A DNA stretch of 64,000 nt from Pomphorhynchus laevis (lineage: Eukaryota; Acanthocephala; Palaeacanthocephala; Echinorhynchida; Pomphorhynchidae). Positions 11,311 to 23,314 of this stretch are shown here, piece after piece. The stretch is taken from assembly GCA_012934845.2 (NCBI GenBank), contig WNNJ02000754.1:1-64000 (forward strand), written 5' to 3'. Numbering within the stretch: position 1 is the stretch's first letter; each line of letters starts with the position of its first letter. The notes under the pieces are model-generated. The model was given only the letters and a program-made list of their open reading frames with translations, was not told the DNA's origin and did not search any database. Made by a program: the position numbers and the translations under genes.

Positions 11311-12164
11311 TGGAGGATACGCTGCTTAGTAGGAGATTCCACTTTGACCCGATCAGAGTGGCTTTCTTTCAGGCAGCTATTCAACGCTTCCCCGAATTGG
11401 TTATGAGAGTTTAACTGAATTTAATTCCTACCTTCCTTCGCAAGCTACCTCGTTGCTTTCGACAACCTATAAAGATCGCATTTTCAGCCCCACTCCGACA
11501 AAACTCAAGACCTTAACATATATGCTTGGTATTCTTAATCTCTCTGCTTTTGCCAGGCAGGTTCTATCGAAAGAATATTGGATCACTAGGTATAGGTTCC
11601 AACTGAGTAAGGATAGGGCCTGCATTCCTTCCCTTAATCCATTCCAGTCTGCCTTCTTGAAGATATTCAAGATGGAGAAGTTTGTCTGTTGTAGGAATAG
11701 GGCATTTGGTTGGATTGGTAATATAGGTCTTGAGAAAGTTTAAGAGGAGTCGTTATCCCTACATAATTATGGAGCCACTCAATCACCTCAGCCAATCCCG
11801 CCTTGAGAAGACTTCAAGAGTAAAGATTTATCTGTCACAGATATCCTTTACTCCTCGGGACCTCTTTTGGGCACCTACAAATCCATCGCTCCACTCTATT
11901 CTCGTGTCTGTCAGCTTTTGATAGCCGAACCGGTGAGAGAAGTGGCCGTCACAATACTACGCAAATTACGCAAATTTTCTGGCAAAGATATAGCGTTCTG
12001 CATGGATAGAGAACAATGAAAGGTTTTAGGAGTTTTTTGAAGAAATAATTCTCTTTCAGTGGATACAATCTTTTGAAAGATATGTTTGCTTATTTTTATG
12101 CCAAGTTAATTTTCAGCTAAAAACATCGTACATTGTTCGCTGTAAATTAATTGTTTAATTACCA

Positions 12165-12895
12165 ATTGTTTAATTTGCTAATTAAATTTGCAATTTAATT
12201 AGCAAATTATACTAATGTTGTTACAAACTACGTGAATCTTAAGAGTTGATAAACAAGGTTAATTATAACTAATGGCAACATCGTCTAATATATTTTTGCA
12301 ATAAATTTACTGAAAATGATTTTTCCAAACAATAAGCACTAAGAAAGCTTACTGAACATTAATCCCTATTATGAACAATTAAAATAAGAAATACCCATGA
12401 AGATAACTAGATATCATCACGCATCAAGATGGCGTGGAATGCCTACTAGAATATTTAATGAATATTGGATAAATCGAGTATACTAATTCTGTCTGTATTA
12501 TATAGTAATCTTGTTTAGATTACTGAATTTTAGATTGCTAATTAAAAGCATTATTATGATTATTATAATTAATAATGAATATGAAAATGAAATCATGTTG
12601 GTTTCTTCTGTAACAACCTTGCACATATATCCATTAGATTTGGCCATAAATAACCTCATAAAAGAATAATAAAATAAATTATAAATAAATAATAAATAAT
12701 AAAATAATAATAACAATAAATTGTGGATAAGCATACAAATATAGTGTCAACTTGTATATCAGTGAAATGTGAAATGTAAAAAATAAAACAAATTTGATCG
12801 TGAAAATTTGTAGATAGCAGCAATTTGAAATAACCAGCACATAATTGTATTTTATCAAAAATTATTATTTAACCGATAGGACTAAAACCCAATGG
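12165..12895. repeat. Duplicated 3' flank of gene A (copy 1)
   Basis: Nearly the same sequence occurs at 17977-18510 and 18893-19075, downstream of gene A. Shared landmarks include TTTAATTTGCTAATTAAATT, TTACTGAACATTAATCCC and ATCATCACGCATCAAGATGG. Relative to the gene A flank, copy 1 lacks about 380 bp and has a TAA-rich low-complexity stretch there (12660-12715). It ends where the pseudogene tail begins, so flank and pseudogene were duplicated together. Confidence 0.8.
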
Positions 12896-12896
12896 T

Positions 12897-14055
12897 GTTG
12901 GGAACCTACCTGGGAAACCTCCTCATGGTAACCCTCCTCCTGGTAACCCTCCTCCTGGTAACCCTCCTCCTGGTAACCCTCCTCCTGGTAACCCTCCTCC
13001 TGGTAACCCTCCTCCTGGTAACCCTCCTCCTGGTAACCCTCCTCCTGGTAACCCTCCTCCTGGTAACCCTCCTCCTGGTAACCCTCCTCCTGGTAACCCT
13101 CCTCCTGGTAACCCTCCTCCTGGTAACCCTCCTCCTGGTAACCCTCCTCCTGGTAACCCTCCTCCTGGTAACCCTCCTCCTGGTAACCCTCCTCCTGGTA
13201 ACCCTCCTCCTGGTAACCCTCCTCCTGGTAACCCTCCTCCTGGTAACCCTCCTCCTGGTAACCCTCCTCCTGGTAACCCTCCTCCTGGTAACCCTCCTCC
13301 TGGTAACCCTCCTCCTGGTAACCCTCCTCCTGGTAACCCTCCTCCTGGTAACCCTCCTCCTGGTAACCCTCCTCCTGGAAACCAAACTCCTGGGAATCTT
13401 TTTCCTGGGAATCTTACTCCTGGGAACCCTCCTCCTTGTAACCCTCCACCTGGGAATCCTCCTCCTGGGAACCCTCCTCCTTGGAACCCTCCTCATGGGA
13501 ACCCTCCTCATGGGAACCCTCCTCCTGAAAACCCTACTCAAGGGAACCCTCTAAGGTACCCTCATCTTGGAAACCCACCGGGGAACCCACCATGGGGTCC
13601 AAACATACTAGACGGATCACACGGAAAACATTGGGCCGTGATGCCACTTGTGCATGATCCAGATCCATACTGACCAAGGTCTCCCATACATTGGGATACC
13701 TCCTCTTGGATGTACTTGTACAACTCTACGGACATAACGATTTTGTCCTGATGGCTGGGTAATGTGTCTTTCGATGACTCTGGGCGGTGGAGTCATAGGT
13801 TCTTCAATAATTTCTTCAATTATTTTATATGGCATTTTGCGAATATATATTCTTTCTAATATATCTGCTTCTGGAGTTGGTTGTCTTCTTGTGCATCGTG
13901 GTGTTACTGAAGGAGCATCTGGTAATCTTATTGCTTGTCTTCGAAACTTTCCTCTTCGTCTTGCACTGTACATGTCACTACTAGATTCACCATGATGTGC
14001 CATTCTTTTATTCACGAACGCAGGAGATCCACCAAAATGTGATAATCCTCATCAT
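12897..14055 (-). pseudogene. Collapsed third copy of the gene A/B family (pseudogene C)
   Basis: Read on the minus strand, it starts inside exon 1 of the family ([19 protein letters not shown] near 14010) and keeps most of the first core ([40 protein letters not shown]). At about 13684-13680 it jumps directly into exon 3 (matching gene A near 19495), followed by the QCFPCDP-like region and the Gly-rich tail. The missing middle equals the end of exon 1, all of exon 2, both introns and the first part of exon 3. The junction shifts frame, giving a stop at 13617. The 5' end of exon 1 and any promoter are also missing. It is closest to gene A and sits beside the duplicated gene A 3' flank, so it is a deletion-fused segmental duplicate, not a processed pseudogene. 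Confidence 0.8.
12930..13380. repeat. Perfect 15-bp minisatellite, about 30 copies
   Basis: A 15-bp unit (ACCCTCCTCCTGGTA on the plus strand) repeats about 30 times with essentially no variation. On the minus strand, in the ancestral frame, it encodes GGGLP, matching the GGGFP repeats of the gene A tail with TTC changed to TTA. Flanking units (13380-13560) are diverged and resemble gene A. The identity of the central units points to recent expansion or homogenisation. Confidence 0.9.
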
Positions 14056-14274
14056 ATTTTGTTGGATCATCAAAAGATATCGGGAACGGGAGATAGCCGA
14101 ACAAACAAATCAAGACAATGAAATTGACAAGCAACAAATTTACAAAACATAAATCAAGTGCGAAGAACAATGATCAACTCACCACTGACCTGAGGAGTTT
14201 TCATTGTCGGGTGTCGTGTGACTAGGCAGCTGTACGGAGACAGCGAAAGAGGCATTAACATCCTCAGTAGACTA

Positions 14275-17150
14275 GCCTTCATGTGGGAACGTGGAATGTC
14301 ATCTCGCTGAGGGAGAAGGAACCATAATAAGTTGAAGAGATGGTTCGCTTTGGTCTGAAATAGTCGGAGTGACTTATCTTCACTATTCTGGAACTGGAAC
14401 TAAACTTTTGGATACGGCTGAACCTTGAACTTTTTGGAAGTTACCAACGGAAATCGACGACAGGCGGGTGTAGGGATAATTACAAGTCTCCCGTTGTCGT
14501 TCGTGGTAGAGAGGTTTAACCCAATGAACGAAAAGCTGGCGTCACAGAGACTTTTAGTCAAAGAGGGAAAGGGGATAACTGTTGTGTGTGCGTATGCTTC
14601 CAACATTATCTCGGAAAACGCAGCTTCGTGGAAGATCTTCAGGCTCTGCTTGATAGTACTCCTGTTGGTGATTCCCTTGTTCTATTGGGTGATTTCAATG
14701 CTCATGTTGGTAGCGACAGTAACACTTGGAAGGGAATGTTGGGGAGGAACGGACTCTGATCTGAATGCGAGTGGTGTTGAATTATTGCACTTTTGTTCTG
14801 GTAACAATTTGTGCATAACCAACACCATTTTTGAACATAAGGATATCCATAGATGCACCTGCCATCAGGATTCTCTCAGTCAAAGATCAGTGATCGATTT
14901 TGTAATCGTTTCATCTGATCTTCGACTGTGTCAAGGCGTACTAAGAGCGTCTAGCAGATGTTTCAGTCAAAGAACGTTTTTCTGGCTACATCCGGGAGGA
15001 CTTTTCTCGGTTGCCAGAAGAGGTGAAGAGCATCGATCAGGAATGGGAGATGTTCAGATCCTCGCTTGCCAAAGCAACTGTTAAAAGTTGTGGCTCGAAG
15101 GCATTAGGTGCTTGTCGCGTAGGAAATACTCGAATTGCTTAGTGGACACCAACAGTTAGAGATTTTGTCCAACAGTAGAATCAGGCTCATAAGGCTAGTT
15201 TGTCAGATAAATCAGTGGAAGCTGTAGACAAGTATCGAAAGGCAAAGAGAGCTTCAGCTCGAGCAGTTACCGAAGCGAATAAGGCGGCTTGGGAGAAGTT
15301 TGGAGAGCACTTTGAACTTGATTATAGGTAATCATCGAAGATGTTCTGGAGGACGATCAGGAATCTTCGTGTTGGAAAGCAGAATACTCCTCAAACTGTC
15401 TATGATTGGACTGGATCTATGCTGACTGACATTGAAGAAATTCTTGGTTGTTAGAAAGATCATTTTAGGAGTCTCCTTAATCCGGTGTATATGCCTTCTC
15501 TTGAGAAGTAAAGTCTTTAGAACCAACGGAAGAGCCTATCTCTTTGAAATAGGTCATTGCTGTTGTTAAAAGACTTCGTAATGGCAAGTATTCTGTAGTA
15601 GACGAGATTCGACCTAAAGCTTTAAAGGCTCTCAACGTTGTTGGCATGAAGTGGCTAACACGGATCTTCAATGTTGCATAAAAGTCGGGCAAGGTTCTTT
15701 GTGAGTGGCAAACTGGGGTGGTGGTACCAATCTTTAAGAAAGGTGACCGAAGAGTGTGTTTTAATTATCGGGGCATCACTCTTCTTAGCCAAACTGGGAA
15801 GCTATTTGCTAGGATTCTTGAGTTAATGATACTGCCTATAGTTGAGGGACAGTTGCAAGAGGAACGATGCGGATTTCGTCCAAGTCGTGGAATTATGGAT
15901 CAGCTCTTTACTCTCTTAACTATCCTTGGACGGTTTTGGGAGTTCGCTTAACTGCCTACATGTGTTTTGTAGATTTGGAGAAGGCGTTCGACCGAGTTCT
16001 GCGAGATAGGTTGTGGGAGGTACTAAGTGAGTATGGAGTACCACACTATCTTCGGTAGCTTCGGCTTCTCTTTATGAACAAAGTATGATTGTGTTGGTGT
16101 TCTAGGTAGTAAGTCCGAATCATTTTCAGTAAGCGTTGGGCTTCGGCTTCTCTTTATGAACAAAGTATGATTGTGTTGGTGTTCTAGGTAGGAAGTCCGA
16201 ATCATTTTCAGTAAGCGTTGGGCTTCGTCAGGGTTGTCCTTTGTGTCCACTTTTGTTCCTTGTTACATAGACAAAATTTCGAGACGGGCTGCTCTGACGG
16301 ATGTCGGTCTTCAGTTCAGTTCCATCAGCATACCATATTTGCTTTTGCAAATGAAGTTGTTTTGTTGGCTTCTTGTCCTGAGGATTTACAATGCCTACTA
16401 GATCGATCTACGATGGAATACCAAGCGGCATGGATGTTGATTAGTAACTCCAAAACTGTCTCTATGTGTTCGTCTCGGATTCAGATGCCAATGTCAATCC
16501 AGATTGGGGAAAATGTTCTTCCTGATGTGCGGGATTTTAAGTATCTTGGGGTATTGTTCTCGAGAGACGGTAGGAACATCAAGGAGATTGAGAAGCGGAT
16601 TTGTGCAGCTAACTCAGCAATGCGTTCTTTGTACAGGTCTGTCGTGGTGGAGCGGGAGTTGATTCTTCGGGCGAAGTTTTCGAGTTACCACGCAATATTC
16701 GTTCCTATCTTTACCTATGGTCATGAACTTTGGGTTATGACCGAAAGGATAAAATCTCGGATACAGGCGACTGAAATGAGGTTTTTTCGCGGTATGACCG
16801 GTCTTAGTACTAGAGATAAGGTTAGGAATTCAATTATTCGGGATGGACTCGGAGTAAAGTCGCTACTTCTCCACATCGAGGAAAGTCAGCTTTGGTGGTT
16901 AGGACACGTCCTGAGTACGTCTAGGAATCGCCTTTCTCAGAGCGTTTTCTAGGCCGGACTCTCTGGAAAGAGACCTCGAGGTAGACCTATCGGTGGAAAG
17001 ATCAAATCTCGAAATTGGTCGAAGACCTTCTTGGGCTATCTAAAAGAGAACTCTGGTCTGTCGCACAGGATCGCGATGTCTGGAGTAGTTTGTTTCGGTA
17101 ACTGCATCCACGACCCGGCACCGGATCAGTGGCTGACATTAAAAAAAATT
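14275..17150 (+). mobile_element. RTE-like (Rex3-type) LINE, degenerate
   Basis: A single-ORF type LINE. The endonuclease begins near 14285 (GTWNVIS-like), with AGVGIITSLPLS, ITVVCAYAS, LLGDFNAHVGSD (in another frame near 14680), NNLCITNTIFEHKD and VIDFVIVSSDLR. RT: GVVVPIFKKGDRRVC (15716), LQEERCGFRPSRGIMDQLF, motif A CFVDLEKAFDRV (15963), motif B GLRQGCPLCPLLF (16223) and motif C reading FAFANEVVLLAS near 16340, where the DD of FADD is replaced by NE. The C-terminal region (YGHELWVMTERIKSRIQ, QLWWLGHVLS) is typical of the lineage. Multiple stops and frame changes. From memory the closest relatives are fish RTE/Rex3-like elements; no search was done. Confidence 0.8.
16060..16223 (+). repeat. 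82-bp tandem duplication inside the RTE-like LINE RT
   Basis: 16060-16141 is repeated at 16142-16223 with one mismatch (TAGTAAG versus TAGGAAG). It lies between RT motifs A and B, adds 82 bp and so breaks the frame. The near identity shows that it arose after the element was inserted. Confidence 0.9.
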
Positions 17151-17976
17151 TATATATTTTTTTTCTTGTCAAGAAATTGTTGTTATGTTGTTAAATTCTT
17201 AGTCATAACATATTATTTAATAACATAAAGCTAAATCTGTATCGTATAAATGCATTATTAAATTTCACTGATCATATGAATTCAATATAATTAAATGATT
17301 TTTAGGCTTTATCTTATGCACTATAAAACGGATACGTCATTATTCAGAGCATTTGTTCAATTATTGATTTTGAGCACTTTCCCAATTGTATGTTTTAAAA
17401 ACACAATTTGATTAAATATATAATCATCGAAACAAGGGTTTTAAAGTGTTATAGAAATAGTTCACAGTCAATAAGCAGACAGACCAATTGTTTTGTATTC
17501 TATGCAACTTACTCATTTTAAGCAATGAACACATTAAACGATGATCTAAATGAACAACATTACGATATCTACAAAATCAGTTCTATTTATTTCAGTTTTC
17601 TTTATTTATTATATTTCAGCGCCATATGCTTTGAATCATTGCTTGTATGGAACAATATAGTATCAAGTAGACTGACAACATATATCCATCGAAGAAATAA
17701 TAAGGCTGATAGCTATAACGGTGTGATATGGCATCGATTCATGCAGCATTTTTTGTTACATTGTGTGCATCCCTTGTTATTAATGGAGAGTGAGTTCACC
17801 TCATGATCGTATGTTCATTTTTTAATTGCGTATTACTTTTGTATTATCTCTACCTTTATAGTCTCTTATTTCTGGGTCCTTTATTCCAAAGAGAGTAAAC
17901 TAGAAGATGTGATCATTATATTGATATTATGGAAAAATTCGTTGTTTTAGTGAAAATATCGACTCCCTTTTATTTA
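17151..17976. other. Intergenic, no gene recognised
   Basis: A/T-rich sequence between the RTE-like LINE and the gene A flank. A 93-codon open stretch at 17525-17806 has no recognisable motif and I do not call it. Confidence 0.6.
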
Positions 17977-19063
17977 ATTTGCTAATTAAATTTGAAATTT
18001 AATTAGCAAAATATACTAATGTTGTTACGAACTACGTGAATCTTAAGAGTTGATAAACAAGGTTAATTATAACGAATGGCAACATCGTCTAATATATATT
18101 TGCAATAAAATTACTGAAATGATTTTATTAAAAGAGGCAATGATACAATTTTTGAAATGATTTTTTCAAACAATAAGCACCAAGAAAGCTTACTGAACAT
18201 TAATCCCTATTTTGAACAATTAAAATAAGAAATACCCATGAAGATAACTAGATATCATCACGCATCAAGATGGCGTGGAATGCCTACTAGAATATTTAAT
18301 GAATATTGGATAAATCGAGTGTACTAATTCTGTCTGTATTATATAGTAATCTTGTTTAGATTACTGAATTTTAGATTGCTAATTAAAAGCATTATTATGA
18401 TTATTATAATTAATAATGAATATGAAAATGAAATCATGTTGGTTTCTTCTGTAACAACCTTGCACATATATCCATTAGATTTGGCCATAAATAGCCTCAT
18501 AAAAGAATATATAAAGATCCAAATTAGTGCATAATGAAAACATTCTTTCCTGGCTTAAAGTGTTTGATACAATAACATGTAACCATCAATTTGATCAATA
18601 ATCTGTGTACAAACATTATAAAAGCGTTTACCAAAGCAAGAAGATTCAAGTACCGCCATTTCATGAGATTCCTGAAGAAGATTTAGCAATTAAAACATAC
18701 GAAAATTGTTTAAAGTTTATTGTTCCAGAAGCAATACATCCAGCGCAAAATGTCTTGCTTATAGAACAGAAATCGTGACTTAAAAGTTCAAAAGCATCGA
18801 AATATAACAATAAAATCTTAATATAATCATTTTATTTCTATAAATAACAATTTTCGATTGTAAACAATATTATTCAAGGTAAAAAACGTTTACATAAAAA
18901 TTGTGGATAAGCATACAAATATAGTGTCAACTTGTATATCAGTGAAATGTGAAATGTAAAAAATAAAACAAATTTGATCGTGAAAATTTGTAGATAGCAG
19001 CAATTTGCAAATAACCAGCACATAATTGTATTTTTAACAAAAATTATTATTTAACCGATAGGA
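17977..19063 (-). other. Gene A 3' UTR and downstream flank (copy 2 of duplication)
   Basis: Downstream of the gene A stop. On the minus strand a candidate polyadenylation signal AATAAA lies at 18836-18831, about 230 nt past the stop. The block 18865-18985 (AAAACGTTTACATAAAAAT, GTCAACTTGTATATCAGTG) is strongly conserved with the gene B 3' region at 31880-31985 and with pseudogene C at 12717-12830. Beyond the signal, 17977-18510 matches 12165-12660. Confidence 0.6.
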
Positions 19064-22000
19064 CTAAAAACCAAAGGGCATTGGTATCCCTCCTCCTGGG
19101 AACCCTCCTCCTGGGAACCCTACTCCTGGGAACCCTCCTCCTGGGAACCCTCCTCCTGGGAACCCTCCTCCTGGGAACCCTACTCCTGGGAATCCTCCTC
19201 CTGGGAACCCTACTCCTGGGAAACCTCCTCCTGGGAATCCTCCTCCTGGGAACCCTACTCCTGGGAATCCTCCTCCTGGGAACCCTACTCCTGGGAAACC
19301 TCCTCCTGGGAATCCTCCTCCTGGGAACCCTCCTCCTGGGAACCCTCCTCCTGGGAACCCTCCAGGGTACCCTCCTCCTGGAAACCCACCGGGGAACCCA
19401 CCATGGGATCCAAACATACTAGACGGATCACATGGAAAACATTGTGCCGTGACGCCACTTGGGCATGATCCAGATCCATACTGACCAAGTCCGTAATCAT
19501 CACAACCGCATGTATTTCCACAACCGGCAGAATGACCACAGTGTGATGATCCACAACACACTGAAGATTGATGATGACATGACCCTGAATTAAATAACGG
19601 TTGTTGATGGAATGGCGGTGGTCCAGGAAATGGTAAAGATGAACCTGGAAATATACCTCCATGTGATATAGATGGAACTGATATTACTTTATTAATAACT
19701 TGCGGGGGTTCCCCACTTCCCATTATAAATTGATCTTTAACAATTGGTTGTGGATTTGATGGTTGTTCAAGGATGTTGCACACTATTTTCTTCGGCGGTC
19801 GGCCAATAAGTATACGCTCATATATATCAGGTGCTGGTGTTGGTAATCTTTGTCGGTTGCATATTGTAACTGGCGGCGGCTGTGGTAACGAGATTACTTG
19901 TCTGAATACTTTTCCTCCAGTAGGTGATGCCCCATATTGCTGTCCAATTCCAGGGAATCCAAAAGATCCGCTTGAATGTGATCCATCAAATTGACCACCA
20001 GATGGCCATTGTGAGCCATATGCCTGTAATCCACTGCCAATCGATGATCCTCCTTGGTATTGACTTCCCATATTAGAGAAGGTCGATCCGTAATTCTGTA
20101 TTGAGCCAGAATAGTCACCGAATCCTTGACTATATCCATCTTCGTAACTAAAATAACAGAATAAATTGAAAGTGAAAATACTGCTCAATTTGTGATTTCA
20201 TTTTTATACATTTGAGTTCTGTATATAAAGATACTAAGTGTATAACTCTAAAATATAAATTAATATATCTGATACAATATCGAATATAGTTTACTATAAT
20301 TGAAACTATTTTCTTTATTAATTAACATTTTTAGTTGCTTTCTCTTAACCTAAAGTGAGAAAATGCTTTACCAACAATGCTTTGTTGATTTTACAATTCT
20401 TTAGTATGAATCAATATATTTAATATGATGAATAAGAAATACATACCAGTTTTTACCCCATTTACCCAATTTAACTCCCTTTTATCACTTTTCACCCTTT
20501 CACCCTTTAGCCCTCTTAATGTTCAATCTGAAAATCATACGTATTATATTTTTTTAATAATTTTCAATTTTACCACATGTTTATATATAGAAAGTGTAAA
20601 GAGGAGGGTTCTGTCGAAATGTTTTTCTAAATGTTGGCGTCCAACAAACACGGTTCGTGCATTCCTTTCACGATAATCACAGGCTTTCACAACTTTTCAC
20701 AGTAGCCTTAGCAAGTGAGCTTCCGATCATCGCCCATTCCTTGCAACATTATCTTAACTAATTATCTTATCTCATCATAATATTAGCTGATTGTCATGTT
20801 GCTATATTGACTTTAACATGCTTAACTTGCATGTCTGAGCAGATTATCTTATTTGATGTCTTAGCTGATTATCATATTGGTATATTGAGTATAACATGCT
20901 TTACTTTTATGTCTTAGCTGATTAGCAATTCTATTAATGTCTGAATATACAGAATAAGCTTATAATATTTACTTAAAAATATTACTTATAAACTTAAAAT
21001 ATTATTTTGACAAATGTGTTTATCATCAAAATTACATATTTTGAAGCGAGGCATAGTTTTAAATTAGTGATCTTTACTAAATTTCAATTCCATATCATTT
21101 TCCTGAAAATGATGTTGGCATCCATCGAAATATCTCATAAGTATTTTTTTCTAAATTTTATCAAATTATAATTTTTAGTGCAAACATTATTTTCAAATAA
21201 TTATACCAGAGATGTTCTTATCGATAAAAATTTCTACTGCTATTTTAATAGCAGTAGATAAGCAGTCTACCAAATAGATAATGTAGATAAAATTATCATT
21301 ATTTTTATTTTGTATATGTATCGTGATATGCTGATTTAGAAATTAAATATACTGAGTTAGTTTATTAGTACAAAGTATACACCTAAACTCAAAATGTTTA
21401 AAGCCGAAGTCACTTGCTTATAAATTTCTATTTTATTTGTCTGTATGTTATTATATTAATCGATTGTAATACAGATTGACCGATATCTTAGAAATAATAT
21501 TTACAAATAAGATATTTGTATATCCTGCATAAAGACGAGTGTATTTCCAGCCCTAAAGTATAAATGAATAAATAAATTTACTGTTTTAGATTCTATAATC
21601 TTTATATAATCTTTAAGCTAGGAAGGTATTGTATCAAATACGTAAATGATATTGATGGGCATCTGTTGCATATTGACTAGTTTAAATTATAAATGCAAAT
21701 TTAAACAAATATACACTTACATTCCACCGCCACCTGTAATTTGTTGTATCATAGGGATTTGTGGTTGTGATGGAATATACATGGGTTGAGGTGGCAGCAT
21801 TGGTGCTGGCTTTGGCATTGGTGCTGGCATTGGTATTGGTGCTGGCATTGGTATTGGTGCTGGCATTGGTATTGGTGCTGGCAGTGGCATTGGTGCTGGC
21901 ATTGGCATTGGTGCTGGCATTGGTGTGGGATATGGTCGTGGAATAGGGAACTGTTCTGGACCAGGCCATGGATCAGGTATAGGTTGAAATGAAGATCTTC

Positions 22001-23314
22001 TAGGTATTGGACCCGGATATATAGTACATATCAAGTTTGGCGGTGCTCCGGAATAAGATCCAAGGTGGCTTGAATCATAAAAATCACCTAAAATTTAGAT
22101 ATATAATAAATTTTCTAAGCATTTATAAATTTGTTACCTCCGCCGAAATGTGGTCCAATTCCACCATGACCAGATTCTATTGGATAACAATCATATGGAA
22201 TGCCACCTCCAACTTGTCCGTGGTCTGGTCTCGTCGGATGGGGATGAAACGACGACGGCATATTACTTCCAATTTGCATACCATAAGTTTCTATTCCTTG
22301 CTGATATCCAGATCTGTAGTCTGCAGAAGGTGACTCATAACTCATACTGGGCATTGATGGAACATTAGGCATTGAGCTGTAACTTCCATGAGCAATTGAA
22401 CTGTTATCCATATAGCCATAAGATGAACCATCACTATGAGGCGCACTGTACCCTGGAGCATATCCAGCTCCGAATGCTCCCATACCTCCCGAATGATCTG
22501 TACTCATTTGGCCATACATTGGGAGACCTCCTCTTGGAGGTACTTTTACAACTCTACGGACATAACGATTTTGTCCTGATGGCTGGGTAATGTGTCTTTC
22601 GATGACTCTGGGCGGTGGAGTCATAGGTTCTTCAATAATTTCTTCAATTATTTTATATGGCATTTTGCGAATATATATTCTTTCTAATATATCTGCTTCT
22701 GGAGTTGGTAGTCTTCTTCTGCATCGTGTTGTTACTGGAGGAGCATCTGGTAATCTTATTGCTTGTCTTCGAAACTTTCCTCTGCGTCTTGCACTGTACA
22801 TGTCACTACTAGCTCCACCATGATGTGCCATTCTATTATTCACGAACGCAGGAGATCCACCAAAATGTGATGATCCTCCTAACGGACCACCATAATTAAA
22901 ACCACTATCTCCTGTCATACCAACACTGCTGCTGCCAGCACTACTGGCATGTTGGAAACTGTGGAAATCTTGATTTGGAACCGCGCTACTTCCTGCAAAA
23001 TACGAACTACGAGGATAGTCCATTGGAGGATGTCCCGATGAACCCATCGTACTAAAAGGAACAGAATTTGCCACACCACCAGAGGAGCTGACATTAATAT
23101 TTTTACTGTTAACATGGTTGTCAATAAATCCTTTATCGTACACTGTCCTTAAACTTGAATCTCTCTGCTTACGTCTATATGTATCATGCTTGCTATGTCT
23201 GTTTTGTCTGTAAACTTGATAGCTTGAATTGCTACTTGTAGACGACGAAGAAGAATCGATTGAGTATTCCATTTCTTGTGAATGTTTTGGATAATAATTT
23301 GTCTGTCGTTCCAT
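19064..23314 (-). CDS. Gene A: Gly/Pro-rich protein with two copies of a novel core (three exons, 875 aa)
   Basis: Three exons on the minus strand: 23314-22138, 22087-21721 and 20147-19064. Introns are GT-AG (50 bp, and 1573 bp with donor GTAAGTG); coding lengths 1177+367+1084 sum to exactly 876 codons with the stop. The start ATG ([13 protein letters not shown]) has no upstream in-frame extension that looks coding and no signal peptide. Layout: Ser-rich N-terminus; basic RRRGKFRRQ; first core at about residues 181-262 ([43 protein letters not shown]); Gly/Ser/Tyr-rich stretch; Pro-Met-Ala repeats (exon 2); Tyr/Gly-rich stretch; second core at about 595-675 ([17 protein letters not shown]); Cys/His-rich patch ([19 protein letters not shown]); QCFPCDP; then GGGFPG repeats. 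Probably a structural protein. The VIER/PPP pattern loosely recalls articulin or alveolin-like proteins, but that is weak; function unknown. Confidence 0.85.
19085..19385 (-). repeat. 15-bp coding repeats of the gene A tail (GGGFP)
   Basis: About 20 tandem 15-bp units encoding GGGFP and GVGFP variants close the gene A protein. Unlike the pseudogene C array, the units vary (CCT/ACT, AAC/AAA/AAT), as expected for an older array under coding constraint. Confidence 0.85.
20148..21720 (-). other. Gene A intron 2 (1573 bp)
   Basis: Donor GTAAGTG at 21720 and acceptor ATTTTAG at 20148. Contents are A/T-rich. Two diverged copies of a roughly 77-bp unit (TTAGCTGATTGTCATGTTGC and TTAGCTGATTATCATATTGG) lie at about 20785 and 20862. 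No coding sequence recognised. Confidence 0.75.
21786..21935 (-). repeat. Pro-Met-Ala coding repeat in gene A exon 2
   Basis: Tandem short units on the minus strand encode [15 protein letters not shown] repeats. Gene B has a shorter, less regular counterpart (about 35790-35890: PMPVQMPPPLPAP). Confidence 0.8.

Larger units (their letters stand above)
9396..11955 (+). mobile_element. LINE copy p2, 3'-truncated (R1/Jockey-type)
   Basis: Plus-strand copy beginning at ATG 9396. ORF1 is 9396-10465, endonuclease 10668-11310, and the RT N-terminal part about 11340-11955. Homology to p1 stops abruptly in the RT before motif A (after VAVTIL) and is replaced by unrelated A/T-rich sequence, so the catalytic palm and the 3' end are missing. 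LINEs normally lose their 5' end on insertion, so the 3' loss points to a later deletion or recombination. Confidence 0.8.

Noticed and set aside
12892-13554. Two long overlapping open frames on opposite strands (LLLVT and VTRRR pentapeptide repeats) as genes
   Set aside because: They exist only because a 15-bp unit without stop codons repeats in all frames; the ancestral frame is GGGLP of the pseudogene tail.
18352-18534. 60-codon open frame in the gene A 3' flank, partly duplicated at 12532
   Set aside because: Low-complexity Ile/Asn-rich translation; conservation reflects DNA duplication, not coding.
19081-19422. Plus-strand LLGTL-repeat open frame as a gene
   Set aside because: Shadow of the GGGFP coding repeat of gene A on the other strand.
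20148-22087. Separate small genes for the Pro-rich and Gly-rich frames
   Set aside because: Canonical splice sites in matching phase join them to exon 1 in both paralogues.
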